A stretch of DNA of 64,000 bases from Mucidula mucida (lineage: Eukaryota > Basidiomycota > Agaricomycetes > Agaricales > Physalacriaceae): positions 87,499-151,498 of the forward strand of contig JADNYV010000080.1 of NCBI GenBank assembly GCA_015501055.1, written 5' to 3'. The position numbers were made by a program, and so were the translations under genes. Within the stretch, counting starts at the first letter, position 1. Every line of letters starts with the position of its first letter. Of this stretch, positions 1 through 11,558 are shown in pieces. A model generated the notes under the pieces. It did no database searches. It was not told the DNA's origin and worked only from the letters and a program-made list of their open reading frames with translations.

Positions 1-579
1 GGAGTTGCCCATAACTTAGAGAAGTAAATTCGAACGCACCAATAGCCAATCTTCTCATTTGTCGTTTTTGAAATGCGTGCAATCTGTGTTTTCGCTTCTG
101 TCTGGCAAGTCCATTTTTTGCGCCCTTTGGGCTCCAGACCGTCAAGAAGAATAACGCTGCCCTAGGACACGAGAGATTGTAGTAGGCGGCAGGATATGGA
201 ATTTGGATACTGTCAAACATGGTGGGTAGAGTAAAGGGTACTTCTAACGGTCCGGCCGATCCGGCTGCCACTACTAACATGATGACCAGTCCAAGTAGGT
301 TAACACTACGCTTACGCTTTGCATCTACTAGTACTATGTCAGTGTTATATCACTAGCATGTCTCATCTCCTGTTGAAGAGATCATGGCAGTCGCTGGGTG
401 CAAAGTCACATCTCAACTCCTCCAACCAAAACTAAAACTAAAAGACCCTGCCAAACCTCCAAAACAGATTCATTACTACAAATAATAACCAACATCATAT
501 CCATACATAAATAAATAACAAGGTATTAAGTAAACAGAACTAGTAGGATATATATAAAAACCACGTCTTCACATCGTAC
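1..579. other. Region downstream of STE12, no gene seen
   Basis: This stretch follows the STE12 stop codon and is moderately AT-rich towards 430-560. It may include the STE12 3' UTR. I see no coding pattern, RNA gene or repeat in it. Confidence 0.5.
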
Positions 580-3331
580 TCACATGCTGCGGCGCATACT
601 GATTATACGCATCCCCCCTCCTCCTCCAAAATAAACCCCACCACCTCCTGGAACAGTCGCCGCATGCGCGTGCGCGTGCCCATGAAACGCGCCTCCCCCG
701 CTGCCAGGCAACTCACTCGCATAAACAGCCGGACTCTCCTCCCCTGCCCCCGCCCCACCAAACGGACTCGGACTGTCCGTCCTATACCCGCCCCCATACA
801 AACTCAACGCACTCCCAGGCCTACTCCCACCCCCCACACTGCCCCCCGAATCACTCCTCATCATCTGCCTCATCTGCTCCTCCACTCCCGCCCGACTCGA
901 GCTTCTGGGCAACCCAACGGGGTACATCGACGGACTCGAGTGCGTAGACGAGTACCCCGCATGCGCGTATGGGTGGAATCCCCTGGAAGGCCTGTCTCCA
1001 GAAGACGTCCCAGGTCTCCTCGTCGACCCACCCCCTCCCCCTACACTATCCCCACTCCCATTCCTTATCAACGACGGCGTCATACTCCGATGTCTCCTCA
1101 CCGGGCCGCCGTCCAAAGAAGAAGAAGGATACAACGAAGCATGATCAAACACCTGCTTATGCGACGGCGCGCTCATACTCAAATACGCGCCATCGTCGTC
1201 CCCGTACATGCTCCCGCTCCCCGAAGACGACGTCCCGGCAGACGACATCGGCCTCGGTCCATAGCTAATCGGGGCACTCGAAGGCCACTGCTGCGGATGC
1301 AACGCATAATATCCGCTCGTCCCACCTTGTGGCGCAGCGTATTGATAGTCGCTCGCAAAAACCTCTGTCACGAGCCCCTCCTCATCACCCGGCACCTCTC
1401 TCAGATCACCCGCAATCTCCACCTCGCACATCTCCACATTCAGCCCATAGTCCGCCCCGCTCGGTACATTGCTCGCAGCAGAAGCAGCCCACTCTCCCGT
1501 GCTGTCAGCCATACCCATGCCGATACCCAGACCACCATACATCCCCAGTCCAACGCCAATATTCGCTGTAGGTGGCGCGCGGTCCTCGCCCTCCTCGTCG
1601 CTATTGATCCAATCGCCCCAGTCCTGATTCGTCCACTCTCCATTCCCACTGCAAACGTCTGATCGCCCTGCGCCTCTGAGCGCCCATGAACGCGCATATG
1701 CTGGCCCAGATTATCGCTCCTGCTAAACTTCTTGCCACATTTATCGCATACAAACGGCCGTTCCATTGTATGCGTCCGTAAATGGCGCTTCAGATGCTCC
1801 ATCCGCTTGAACATGCGGCCACAGCTCAAGAGCGGGCACACAAACACCTTGGTCTTGCTCGCAGCAGTGGATCCGCGACCTGCTCAAACTGGCCGTAGTT
1901 GTCGAACTACGGCGGTATGCAGCCGCGAGATTCGGCGCGCCACCACTGACGAGTCGGCCTTCGACGTACACGCCGACATCGCGCATATCGACTTTGGGCA
2001 GACGAAGGCAGACGGTGCGAGTGGCTGTCCCAGCTCGCCGCGGGCCTGCTTAATAAACATGTCGGCAGCGCTGATGCTTTCTCGCTTCACCTGGACTCCC
2101 GTCATCGGGTCATCCGGCTGCTTTCGTTCGGATATCCCGTTCGTCCGCGCTCTTCAAGGCCCAACGACGACGGCCCGTGGTTGGCCTTTTTCCTTCGCTG
2201 CTTGTACGTCGGGCTACCTTCAAACAGCGAAAACATCGAGAAAAAAGGAGACTGCTGGGCGGCGGCGGCGGCGGCATCGTCATCGCTCGAATCGTCGGGT
2301 CCACCGAGCATACCCTCTTCTTCGAGCCGTCGCACGTTCCACTCCAGTTCGCCTTCGGAGCTCGACTTGCTACGAGAGGATGCGTGGCGACCGGAGGATG
2401 ACTTTGATCCGGTAAACTGCTCGTAGAGACTGCGTTTCTTGTCGTAAGTGAACGACATGGCCGGCTCCCCAGTGATGACCGTTGTGGGCTCCATGCCCAT
2501 TTTTTCGCGCTTAAGATCGCGCTCGAGTGCATCGAGGAAGAGGCGGTCGTGGGGTACAGAGAACCTGATATCATGGTGAGAGATGGAATGATTAGGGAGG
2601 AGAGACGTACCAGTAGAATACTTTTTGTTTCTTTTGCGTTCGAATACACTGGTACTTGAAAGCAAGTCGAGAAATGGCGACTACGATACCGTTAGGCGGA
2701 CTAAAGGCAGAAAGAAAACGCACTTTTGGTTCCTCCAAGCACGCATCAACGCCTGGCTTGAGATTTCGCAGGTCGCTGAACACCCCCTCTTCAAACTTTT
2801 TCATATTCCTCACTGGACGACCAAAAGCCTCGAATCTGCGTGTCGTCAGCCAAGGAATAGCCTCAAGAGGGCCTCTACGCACCGAAAAATAAGCGCGCGG
2901 ACGATATCTGTGCCCGTTATATGATAGAGCCCATTCCACAACACACACGTCACAAACTCCTGCGTCGGCAGCAGAAATCGGTTAAGCGCGGGATTGGCGG
3001 GGTCCGGGGTGTACGACGATGGGCCGGCAGCAGCGTTCTTCTCCCAGCCGCTCGGCGCGGTAGCGAGAAAGAACTTGAGCCTGTCGAGATGGGCGAGGCG
3101 GTCCGTCTCCTGCGCTGTCAAGGGGCGGCTGAGACCCTTGCTAAGGCCGGGCGTCGATACCGAATCTGCCGTATAAGTGTCCGTATCGTCCTGTTGCTGC
3201 TGGGTGGTGGACAGCCACATGGCATGGCGCTGCGCATTGCCCGGGCGGGCGGTGTGCTCCGAGGGATCGTGCTCGTGGGGGACGGTGGGTTGGAGGGAGA
3301 GCTTGCCGTAGCTGCTGCTGGTGGCGTCCAT
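580..3331 (-). CDS. STE12: Ste12-like transcription factor (STE12 domain plus two C2H2 zinc fingers), reading frame broken by small indels
   Basis: This is a DNA-binding regulator of mating and filamentation at the end of the pheromone MAP-kinase pathway. Translation from the ATG at 3331 gives the STE12 domain ([86 protein letters not shown]) across introns at 2836-2882, 2681-2723 and 2565-2610. A central serine-rich region follows. Two C2H2 fingers ([23 protein letters not shown] and the finger after it) lie at about 1700-1850, and a Gly/Ser-rich tail ends at 580. Fusion of the STE12 domain with C2H2 fingers is the usual basidiomycete arrangement. I count six places where the conserved reading moves to another frame without an intron: about 2660, 2187, 2116, 2002, 1871 and 1645. 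The encoded protein is otherwise well preserved, so sequencing errors are likelier than decay. The family call is secure; the exact protein is not. Confidence 0.9.
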
Positions 3332-3924
3332 TAGGGGAAGAGGACAAAGTTGGTGGTGTAAATGCACCCAACCCGTGCGAAATTTCCCTGATCCGATATG
3401 ATCTCACTTTGTTGTACAGCATTTCCGATCCTGGCATCACTCTTGACTCATATGCATTCCTCGCTCAAATCAAACCGCGAAACCCAGGGCTGTGCCGCCT
3501 GGGACGGAGGAACAAGTATATGTACACACTGCACGCCCTCTGATCATCATTATGCATCTTCCAAACACAATCGGAAACGCAGCCTGCATCAGGAGATTCG
3601 CGGGTTCTTTGTCCACGAGTCGAATCACTCGCTCTCCTGGTGGCGTCTAATTGGAGATCGGTAAATTGCTGGATACGCGCTCGAGTCTGGACTGTTTACA
3701 TAGGAGACTCGCGTCAATAATAGATACGAGGAGTGGTCATTCATCTCGGGCAAGCACTGGCTCGTCGACGGATCACGAGAAGGAGATTAATTGTCTGATG
3801 GAGTAGATAGACGCGCGTACATGGCTGGAGATCCGTGCGCGAGGATACTCGTGGCGAATTACGCATCCCGGCTTACGGATTTAGAGCGGCTGATGCACAT
3901 AGGACATGTCCCGTAGTATACACC
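3332..3924. other. Intergenic region between STE12 and SRP9
   Basis: It lies between the STE12 start and the SRP9 stop and probably contains the STE12 promoter. No conserved ORF or repeat is visible. Confidence 0.4.
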
Positions 3925-4348
3925 TCAACCACCCTTCTTCTTCGGCTTCTTCTTCTTCTTACTCACCCCAGCGCTCGCCGCAGTCGGTATACTCTCCGGT
4001 ACCACCGCCACCTTTGCATCTCCACCACCTTATTCTGCATCTTTTCCATCAACGCCAAGTTTAGCGCCTCAATCGATTAGATAGACCGACGAATACGTCT
4101 TGAATTTGATGCACTATCAAGCCTCAATCGCTAGCAAAGGATGGATGGATGGAGGACGACGCTAGTATTATCCGTAATCTTGAGCACAAGTTTCTTTTCC
4201 GCCGCTTTCCATTTAATCACATATCGCGTCTATCGATGGCTGAGGTGAGAGTCACACCACAAAGGGTACAACGCACATTGTTGGGCGATTTCGCATAGAG
4301 CGCTTCCGCAGCCTCTTGGTATTCCTGCCAGGTCAAGATGTAGACCAT
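3925..4348 (-). CDS. SRP9: Signal recognition particle 9 kDa subunit (SRP9), with two 1-nt deletions
   Basis: SRP9 is a small cytosolic protein that, with SRP14, binds the Alu domain of SRP RNA. Exon 1 (4348-4277) begins MVYILTWQEYQEAAEALYA, a typical SRP9 start, and is followed by a 47-nt intron (4230-4276). Exon 2 reads TRYVIKWKAAEKKLVLKITD. A second intron of about 47 nt, with an atypical GTCGTC donor, leads to exon 3, which reads CIKFKTYSSVYL. The expected NRFEALNLALMEKMQNK then appears only if one A is restored in the run near 4071 and one T near 4077 (coding strand). The C-terminus is a lysine-rich tail ending KKKGG. The gene is short and was recognised by joining exons. The frameshifts sit in 2-3-nt homopolymers and may be assembly errors. 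Confidence 0.85.
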
Positions 4349-4477
4349 GGTGGCAGGGTACGTCACATGTCACATCATCGCTGTTACACGTGGATAAATA
4401 ATAATAATATATATATGCACCCGATATATCCATCGGAACCTTGCGGCATCCTATTCCTTCCTTTGCCTATATTCTAC

Positions 4478-5916
4478 ATGGCCGACCAACGAAAACGTCC
4501 GTTTGCCAATCCTTTCGCGCCTCACGCTAACTCTCGATTTAGCCCTTCCGTTCATTGCCAACTTTGCAGCAGGAGCCATCGCCGGTGTATCCGAGATCCT
4601 CACATTCTACCCTCTCGGTACGTGCTTTATCCACCCCTCATCGCCAGAGTACTCACTCCATCATACTAGATGTCGTACGTCCTCTTCCTTTCTGCCCCTC
4701 CTCGCGCACACACCTCACCCCTCGTAGGTCAAAACGCGCATGCAACTAGAGACCGGCAAATCGCAGCATGGACTACTAGCCAGCTTCCGGACGATCATCA
4801 AAGAGGAAGGGTGCGTGCCCTAAAATTCATCCACCCAACACGCGACCCGACTCAACCACGTTCCAGTGCCGGACGCTTATACCGAGGTTCTCCTCATCGT
4901 CGTACAATAGTAAACCGCAACTCACTTTCCTTCCCTAGGACTCGTGCCCCCTCTCCTCCTCGAAGCGCCCAAGCGCGCCGTCAAATTGTATGTCATTCAT
5001 CTTATCCATCCATCGTTCTCCACTAACAGAAACAACGCGTAGCGCAGCAAACGACTTTTGGGGCCGCACCTACATGACGCTTTTCGGCCAATCCAAAATG
5101 ACACAACAGCTCTCCGTATTGACTGGTTGCAGTGCCGGTGCTACTGTACGTCCTCCCCTTCCCCTTCTCCCCTCCTCGACTCATCCATCGAGTAGGAAAG
5201 CTTCGTCGTAGTCCCTTTTGAGCTCGTCAAGATCAAGTATGTCCTTTACCCTTTACCTTGCATCCTCCTAACACCCCCACCCCCGCGCACAGATTACAAG
5301 ACAAGAGCAGCACATACAAAGGCCCCATGGACGTCGTCAAACAGGTCATCAAATCCCACGGCGTCCTAGGCTTGTACGCCGGCATGGAAGCGACGTTCTG
5401 GCGCCACCTCTACTGGAACGGCGGGTACTTTGGGTGTATATTCCAAGTACGCGCTCTACTCCCGAAAGCCGAGGTCTGTCTCTTCCTTCCCTCTTCCTGT
5501 AAATCAACTCACCTTCTTCCCCCACCTCCCCACCCCCACAGTCCCAGCAAAGCCAGCTCCTCAACAACTTCATATCCGGCTCCGTCGGCGGGTTCGCCGG
5601 CACCGTCGTCAATACCCCCTTCGACGTTGTAAAGTCCCGTATACAAGGCACCGCCAAGGTTCCTGGCGTCATACCCAAGTACAATTGGACGTACCCGGCG
5701 CTGGTGACGATCTTTCGGGAAGAGGGCGCGGGGGCGTTGTATAAGGGCTTTGTGCCGAAAGTGTTGAGGCTCGCGCCGGGGGGTGGGGTGTTGCTGTTGG
5801 TGGTGGAGTTTACGTTGGGGGTGTTTAGGACTGGTGAGTGTTTTTGCTTTTTTGGAAGGAAGGAATGGGTGTTTATTGATGGGGGGTTTGTAGCGTTGGG
5901 ACCGCCGTATGTATAG
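4478..5916 (+). CDS. ODC1: Mitochondrial 2-oxodicarboxylate carrier (SLC25 family)
   Basis: This inner-membrane carrier exchanges 2-oxoadipate/2-oxoglutarate-type acids and links lysine metabolism to the TCA cycle. The start MADQRKRPLPFIANFAAG is formed across a first intron whose donor follows 4500. The three mitochondrial carrier signatures are visible in order: PLDVVKTRMQ, PFELVKIKLQ and PFDVVKSRIQ. Family-typical segments include NDFWGRTYMTLFGQ, GLYAGMEATFWRHLYWNGGYF and the C-terminal ALGPPYV. About nine short introns interrupt it, including a 5-nt exon at 4670-4674 that completes the first signature. The reading frame is consistent throughout, unlike its neighbours STE12 and SRP9. The exact substrate is inferred from resemblance to fungal Odc1/Odc2 and could be a close relative. 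It shares no operon-like arrangement with its neighbours. Confidence 0.85.
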
Positions 5917-6465
5917 ATGATGATGAAATTGGTGTGGATTATGTATACCTCGAATGTGTTGTTGTTGTAGGAAAAAAGAGCAAATGGGAAGACACGTGCA
6001 TTATTAACCTTGGCTTTCGATGTACATGGGGGAAGCGACGATTCGTTTGTTTCCTTCACCACAATGTCCAAAACAAAACCCCGCATTCGCAAACCTGAAT
6101 GTCCGCCGAAAACCCTTTCAAGTGCTCGAGAATTTAATGTCTGCCAGCGGAGTGCAACCTATCTTCCCTTGACGCTTCCCCAAACTAGCAATTTGCAACT
6201 GAAATGTCGGAAGGATTTCTGTTTTCCTTGGTCGCACCAAACTTTGAGCTCGTATTTTGGACAGGTTCAATGATCGGTAGTATATATATTCCTGTCCTCT
6301 CGTTGCAAGCGCTTCTCTCATTGGATCGCTGAGGTGTTTGATTTTTTTTTGACATGTAAATAAATTCGTGGCATGGAGGTTATATGGGAAATGCGATGGG
6401 AGAAAGCAAGTATAGATGGGATGTCAACAGTTTTTTTCCCCCCCGAGCACGCCAATTATGAATGG
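5917..6465. other. Intergenic region after the carrier
   Basis: It holds the carrier 3' flank and a TATATATA stretch near 6282. No supported gene was found; open frames here are low-complexity or antisense. Confidence 0.4.
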
Positions 6466-6705
6466 GCGAGCTCCGACACTTTTCAAACAAATGGCTTTCG
6501 TGTGGACGGCCATCACGAATAACAATGGTATGGTACTTACTATCTCTACGTAGTGATCGGGCCCATGTTTGTGTCGGACGAGCAAAGTTGTTCTGGCATC
6601 TTTGACCTATGTATAAATACGCTGCATATCCACCTCTTCTTTCACCTCCTCGCCCTCCACTCATCAGCCTCGCAAGAGAAATTCAAAGGCTAGGATCTCT
6701 CGTAA
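6466..6705 (+). pseudogene. Decayed copy of the HMG-box gene promoter and 5' end
   Basis: This stretch aligns by eye with the upstream region and first codons of the HMG-box gene at 30.9 kb. Shared blocks are GCCAATTATGAAT, GAGCTCCGACA, TTCTGGCATCTTTGACCT, a TATAAATACGCTGC box (TATAAATA at 6612-6619), CCTCCACTCATCAGC and AAGAGAAATTCAA. The start codon of the intact gene is missing here and homology stops shortly after 6700, so no HMG box remains. It is a duplicated then truncated relic in the same orientation, about 24 kb from the intact copy. Confidence 0.7.
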
Positions 6706-9700
6706 GATATGTCTAGTCAGCAGGAGACGGCGAGGGAAATGGAAGAGGATACGTCGGCGGAACGACTATCAAACTGCTTTGCCAACTCTCCCGCTGACTG
6801 ACAGTACGCCCGTTGGCCGTGATAGCTAGTCCACAGTTAAGAACCACGACGCCAACGGTCATGTTTATCGATGGCGTACACTATTCCATAGCAGTCAGTG
6901 TAATAGTCTAGTCGACATAGAGGGATATCATTCGAGAAATCATGCTGATAGCATATAGAGTATCAAACTAGATACACTATTGTCGGCCAAGTGCAACACT
7001 AGAGAAGTCCTGTTCACTGTCCCTGTTGGCGTTACGCGCCGAGCTGGCCTTGAAATCTGCCCGTGCATCCTGTAAACACGTGTCAGCAGTTGTACCATAC
7101 CATAGAAACGATCTAACTCACCTCAAAAATCTTTGGCCATGGTACATACTTCACCGGCGGCGGCGCACCTTGACAACCCTCAATATCCCACTTGAGAGTA
7201 GCCGCAACAGGATGCAATGAATATGGGGGTAAGTTTATAACCCTCCGTCCTCCCAACCCGACGTGAATGGTAAAACAGTGATCAGAATACATGTCAATCG
7301 CTTCTGGCGATAGCGAAAAGGAAATGAGGTCATCAAGACAGCGGAGCCAGCGATCAACGCGAATGACCGTCGCCAGCTTCCATAATTTGGACTGCTGGTT
7401 TATATCGGAGAGGAGGAGCGCCTTGCAGATTGTCGTTAGATTTGTAGGTCTGCCGAGGTCATCCAAGACACATTTGTACGCATCCGGGTCATGGAGTTCC
7501 AGGACAGCTAAACCGTCAATGTAGGAGGCGGCCAAGTATGCTGTATTAAGTGGCGCCCAGAGGTGAAGTGGGTATACATCTGGGTGCGTGCTCGCACTCC
7601 ACGCCCACCCGAAGTCCATGTTGGCCGAAAGACCATTCAACCAGGATCGTCCGAGGAGCCCAGCGTGAACACATCCTATGGCGACAGCGTGACACCCATC
7701 TACCGAGTTTGACTGCAGCAGATATGAGAGGACATTGCTGAGAATCTCGACAGTGTTATCGGGTCCTTGAAGAGAAACATGTAGGACCTTCTGAATGATC
7801 TCTGGGGTGAGCCAGGAGGAGTTATGGCTCTGGGTTCCAGCCCGACGGAGAGGCCAGTTCAGACCATCGAAGACGAGGAAGACAATGATACTCTCATCCT
7901 CCAGCGTTATGACCGAGCCTGTTCCAAATGCGTCCGAGTTCATTACGTTCTGGAGAGCTTTTATGACAGCAAGGTCGAAACCACCATGGCGGAGAGGAAC
8001 ATGAGTCCCGTTTGTATCCTTCAATCCGCAGATGGTATCCAAAAGGTCACGGAAGAGAGATGGTAGCTCTTCGAGGAGAACAGCGTCATCGGCAACCCAC
8101 GTCCTATGAAGAGTAGAAGTCCGTTGAATAGACGGAGTCTGGATCATGCAAAGAAGCAAGAAAAAATCATCTGGCAGTTCGTGGGTATGATCTTCGCGTG
8201 AACGTACGGCGTTAGGGAAGCCCACATGTGTCACCCATTTCAGAACAGAGGGAGCATATGTTCCGACAATGCTGACCCAAAATGACGACCTTCCAAAGTC
8301 GCTTCATACAAATTGACACTCAGCGGAGGCATGGATCGTTGCAGAGGAAACGTCAGAAGCGGCGGGCTGTTGCCGTCGCAGTTGAGCCGGTCGCATTCGT
8401 GTATTGGTAGGAGAATGCATCTCAAAAGCTCTGACCAAAGTCGTGAAGGCGTCTCGTGGTCAATTTCAAGCCACCAAGCACCTGAACTCAAGGACGTGGC
8501 GAATATCTTGCCCCAGAGGAGAACATCCAGCTGGGTCTGGTGGTGGACGTGATCGATGAGGTTTCCTTTAATGAGTTTTTGGGCCGCAGCAGGATGACGG
8601 CAGCATGCCGCTCGACTCCTGAGAACTTGTTGTGAGCACAGATTGGGGGTCCTGCGTTTCAAAGCGAAGAGCGGTGCGCTCAAACCTCTCAAATCGGTCG
8701 ACAGGCTGGTCAAGTTGAAACTGATCGTTTATTGCTTTCACAACAGAGATACCCTCCGGTCCCGACCGACCGATAAACGGAACACTGGGGAGGGGCAGAG
8801 CGCTGAGGGCCTGAAGGATAATGCTTTGCACTGAAAGGTTCGGCGTGGTGTTAAAGAGACAAGCCAGCGCCGACACGTCGAGAACGTCGGCTTGACGTTC
8901 AACCATTTTGAGCTCAATGTCGGGCAATGAAGTAGGTAGTATAGACGTCGGCGTACGCTGAGAATGAAAGAAGTTCATGTATTGTTGGCGGATGAACATA
9001 AACGCGGCAAAGGAGTGGATGGAGAGCGGCGTCTTGTACGCACAATCCGGGTAGAATACGGGAAGAACGTTGGTAACGGAGTACACGCCAAAAGCACCGG
9101 TAGCGATGATCGCCATGTGCGCCGCCATGACAGTGCTCAAAGAGCAGAGGTATATGACAAGACCAACGAAAAAGAGCCCCAGTGCGGCGTGCATGAAGAC
9201 AGGGAGAAGCTCTATGATGAGTGGGACGTGCCACTTCTTGAGAGCCCTATAGCGGAAGTGTTGAACACGGCAGCGATTGCGAGGAGAGCCTGTCGATGCG
9301 ACAGAGAGATATTGGTGAATCCACTGTTTGGCCAAAACAGCAAGTAGCGTGGTGGACAAACTGAGTCCAAGGCTCATAAACCAGAGTGCGTTCACCCAAA
9401 AGTCGGAGGTCTGGAGCGGGAAGGACGTGACCGCAGGTGGTACAGCGTCGACTGCTTCAGCTCTGTGAACCGTAGCACGCTGGACGCTGACCACTGCTAT
9501 GAGTGAGTTTGTGACTCTAGCAAGGTCCAATTGCAGTGACTTGCAAGTCGTTGTGACAAAAGTTGTTACGACGCCTGAGAACAGCGCGGCCTTCAATCAA
9601 ATATCAGGGTATGTAGACAAACGACAATGGGATACAACTCACGAAAACAAGAAGCATATCCAGTCCTTCGCGCCATCCGGCGACCATCTCAATATCAATC

Positions 9701-9804
9701 TGAGTGGCCTCGTCTCCATACACGCGCCAAACCCTAGCCTTCGGGGACCATTCCTCGTATATAGGGTTGGGCGCGTATTTCTGCTCATAATCGAAGGGAT
9801 CGTG

Positions 9805-10054
9805 TGTTGGAGTTTGGCGATGCGACTCGCCGCCTCGAGAACTGAGGAGAAGTTTCCTTTCTTAGTCAGCTGCTCAGTCAGCCAGTAGAAGTAGAATTTT
9901 GTAGAACCTTCTAGTATATTTTGCATGTAGTATATAAGCTGAATCCATTCTCGCTGGTAGAGCATCTGTTTGCTCTAACGCGAGCTAACCCAATGGTATT
10001 GCGCGATTGCAAGCACTCACTCAAATATCAACCTTTACCCCATTTATTCTAACA
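9805..10054 (+). repeat. 5' LTR of the Gag-only element
   Basis: A 250-bp LTR beginning TGTTGGAGTTTGGCG and ending TTATTCTAACA. It contains a TATATAAG box near 9934. It differs from the right LTR by a few substitutions and lacks an 8-bp insertion present there near the 3' end. Confidence 0.85.
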
Positions 10055-10119
10055 CAAACAGATCTCGGTAAAGCCACCGATAACCCGGCTCAGTCTTTCG
10101 CGCCCTCCCCACACCAACC

Positions 10120-10947
10120 ATGTCCGGCTACCGCCTCTCTGTTGACCCACTCTCAGGGGTAGAGAACTATGCCACCTGGAGCATCCAGATGGGAGACATT
10201 CTCAATGACCTCGGACTTGACGGCCATATAGCTGATGGCGCATCAGGCACCAATGCCACATGGAAAACTTCGGACCGAAAGGCCCTGACGCAGATCCGTC
10301 TACGCGTCGAGCCCCACATCATTGTTGACATCCGCAACGCGAAGACAGCTCTTGAGGCTTGGACTACCCTCAAGGACAACTACCAGAGTGATGGCGGTAT
10401 TGGGATCATCCTAGCCATCCGGAAACTCTTTTCCACCCGTGCCCAAGGTGATGAATCCACAATGGAGCGTCATCTTTGTGATATGAAGAATTGTGCTGAA
10501 GATCTACGCACATTTGGTTACCCCCTGGACAACAAAGTCTTTTCCCTCGCGCTTCTCACATCCATGCCCGAGACTTGGGACTCATGGGTTTCATCAACAG
10601 CCCTTGATGAGACATTACTCTCGAGTCCAAGCAAGGTTAACGCTGCCATTATGATGGAAGCAAAGGGCCGTTTGTCTGGATCAGGCAATGGCATCGTTCA
10701 CAATACCGCCATGGTTTCCAAATCCAGACCTCCTCCGCGTAAGCCGCATAATGCGCCACAATCATCATTCCGATCGTCATCCAACCCTGCACCACCCAAA
10801 AATGTCGGCTACACCTGTGGCGGCAAAGGCCACATGGCTCGTGATTGCCCATCAGAGCCCGACACTGTTGCTGCATTTGGTTTGGCTGAATCTGATGAAG
10901 AGGAATGGTCCTCAGACCCAGAAGCAGACTCGGACTTTGCATTTTAA
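10120..10947 (+). CDS. Copia-type Gag polyprotein (gag_pre/UBN2-like) with an altered zinc knuckle
   Basis: An uninterrupted 275-residue ORF starts MSGYRLSVDPLSGVENYATW, the usual opening of Copia Gag proteins (LxGxENYxxW). It has the helical UBN2-like core, a KSRPPP linker, and a C-terminal knuckle with an acidic tail ending DSDFAF. The knuckle reads GYTCGGKGHMARDC, so the first cysteine of CX2CX4HX4C is glycine here. Nucleic-acid binding may be weaker, or the change may be recent decay. The intact frame together with nearly identical LTRs points to recent activity. It lies opposite in direction to the host gene it interrupts. Confidence 0.85.
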   Translation: MSGYRLSVDPLSGVENYATWSIQMGDILNDLGLDGHIADGASGTNATWKTSDRKALTQIRLRVEPHIIVDIRNAKTALEAWTTLKDNYQSDGGIGIILAIRKLFSTRAQGDESTMERHLCDMKNCAEDLRTFGYPLDNKVFSLALLTSMPETWDSWVSSTALDETLLSSPSKVNAAIMMEAKGRLSGSGNGIVHNTAMVSKSRPPPRKPHNAPQSSFRSSSNPAPPKNVGYTCGGKGHMARDCPSEPDTVAAFGLAESDEEEWSSDPEADSDFAF

Positions 10948-11301
10948 ATGCACACATTATTATTCTCCTTACTATACATCATTTTAATTATGCCTTCCAT
11001 TTCTCATCCACCTGACATTCAATTTTCGGACTATCCTTCTTTTCTTTGGCAGACTCGGAGCTACTAAAGATTGGCAACCTGGCCCAGAAGTAGTTGGGAC
11101 CGCCAATAGTGCCACGTGCACGATCACGGGGATACGGGTCCCTGGAACACCATGCTCGGGGCATTGGTGGGGACATGCAGGCCGTGCGCTGCATCACTTT
11201 GTGTACCGTATTTGTGCCGGGGATCAAGCACGGCATGAGGCCGCAGTTTCAGGGGGAGCTCGGCATTTGCAACTCATACTCAGCGCCTCGTCGAGGGGGA
11301 G

Positions 11302-11558
11302 TGTTGGAGTTTGGCGATGCGACTCGCCGCCTCAAGAACTGAGGAGAAGTTTCCTTTCTTAGTCAGCTGCTCAGTCAGCCAGTAGAAGTAGAATTTGTAG
11401 AACCTTCTAGTATATTTTGCATGTAGTATATAAGCTGAATCCATTCTCGCTGGTAGAGCATCTGTTTGCTCTAACGCAAGCTAACCCAATGGTATTGCGC
11501 GATTGCAAGCACTCACTCAAATATCAACCTCGCTCCCTTTACCCCATTTATTCTAACA
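11302..11558 (+). repeat. 3' LTR of the Gag-only element
   Basis: A 257-bp LTR nearly identical to the left one. It carries an extra CGCTCCCT-like 8 bp before TTTACCCC and is preceded by the polypurine run. Confidence 0.85.

Larger units (their letters stand above)
9805..11558 (+). mobile_element. Non-autonomous Gag-only LTR retrotransposon
   Basis: Two direct LTRs (TGTTGG...CTAACA) flank a single Gag ORF, and no protease, integrase or reverse transcriptase is present in the 1.25 kb between them. A purine run GAGGGGGAG lies directly before the right LTR and serves as a polypurine tract. Target duplications are TCGTG (9800-9804) and TTGTG (11559-11563), with one mismatch. Removing the element and one copy restores the open exon of the host DUF6535 gene. 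The element would have to be mobilised by a Copia-type element elsewhere in the genome. Confidence 0.85.

Noticed and set aside
664..1662. Long plus-strand open frame (332 codons, arginine-rich)
   Set aside because: It is antisense to the Gly/Ser-rich STE12 tail and reflects GC-rich codon bias; no domain or start context supports it.
1440..1847. A separate small zinc-finger gene
   Set aside because: The fingers belong to the same gene as the STE12 domain upstream; the apparent separation comes from single-base frameshifts.
5349..6092. 247-codon minus-strand frame opposite the carrier gene
   Set aside because: The plus strand here encodes conserved carrier exons with good splice sites; the antisense frame has random composition.
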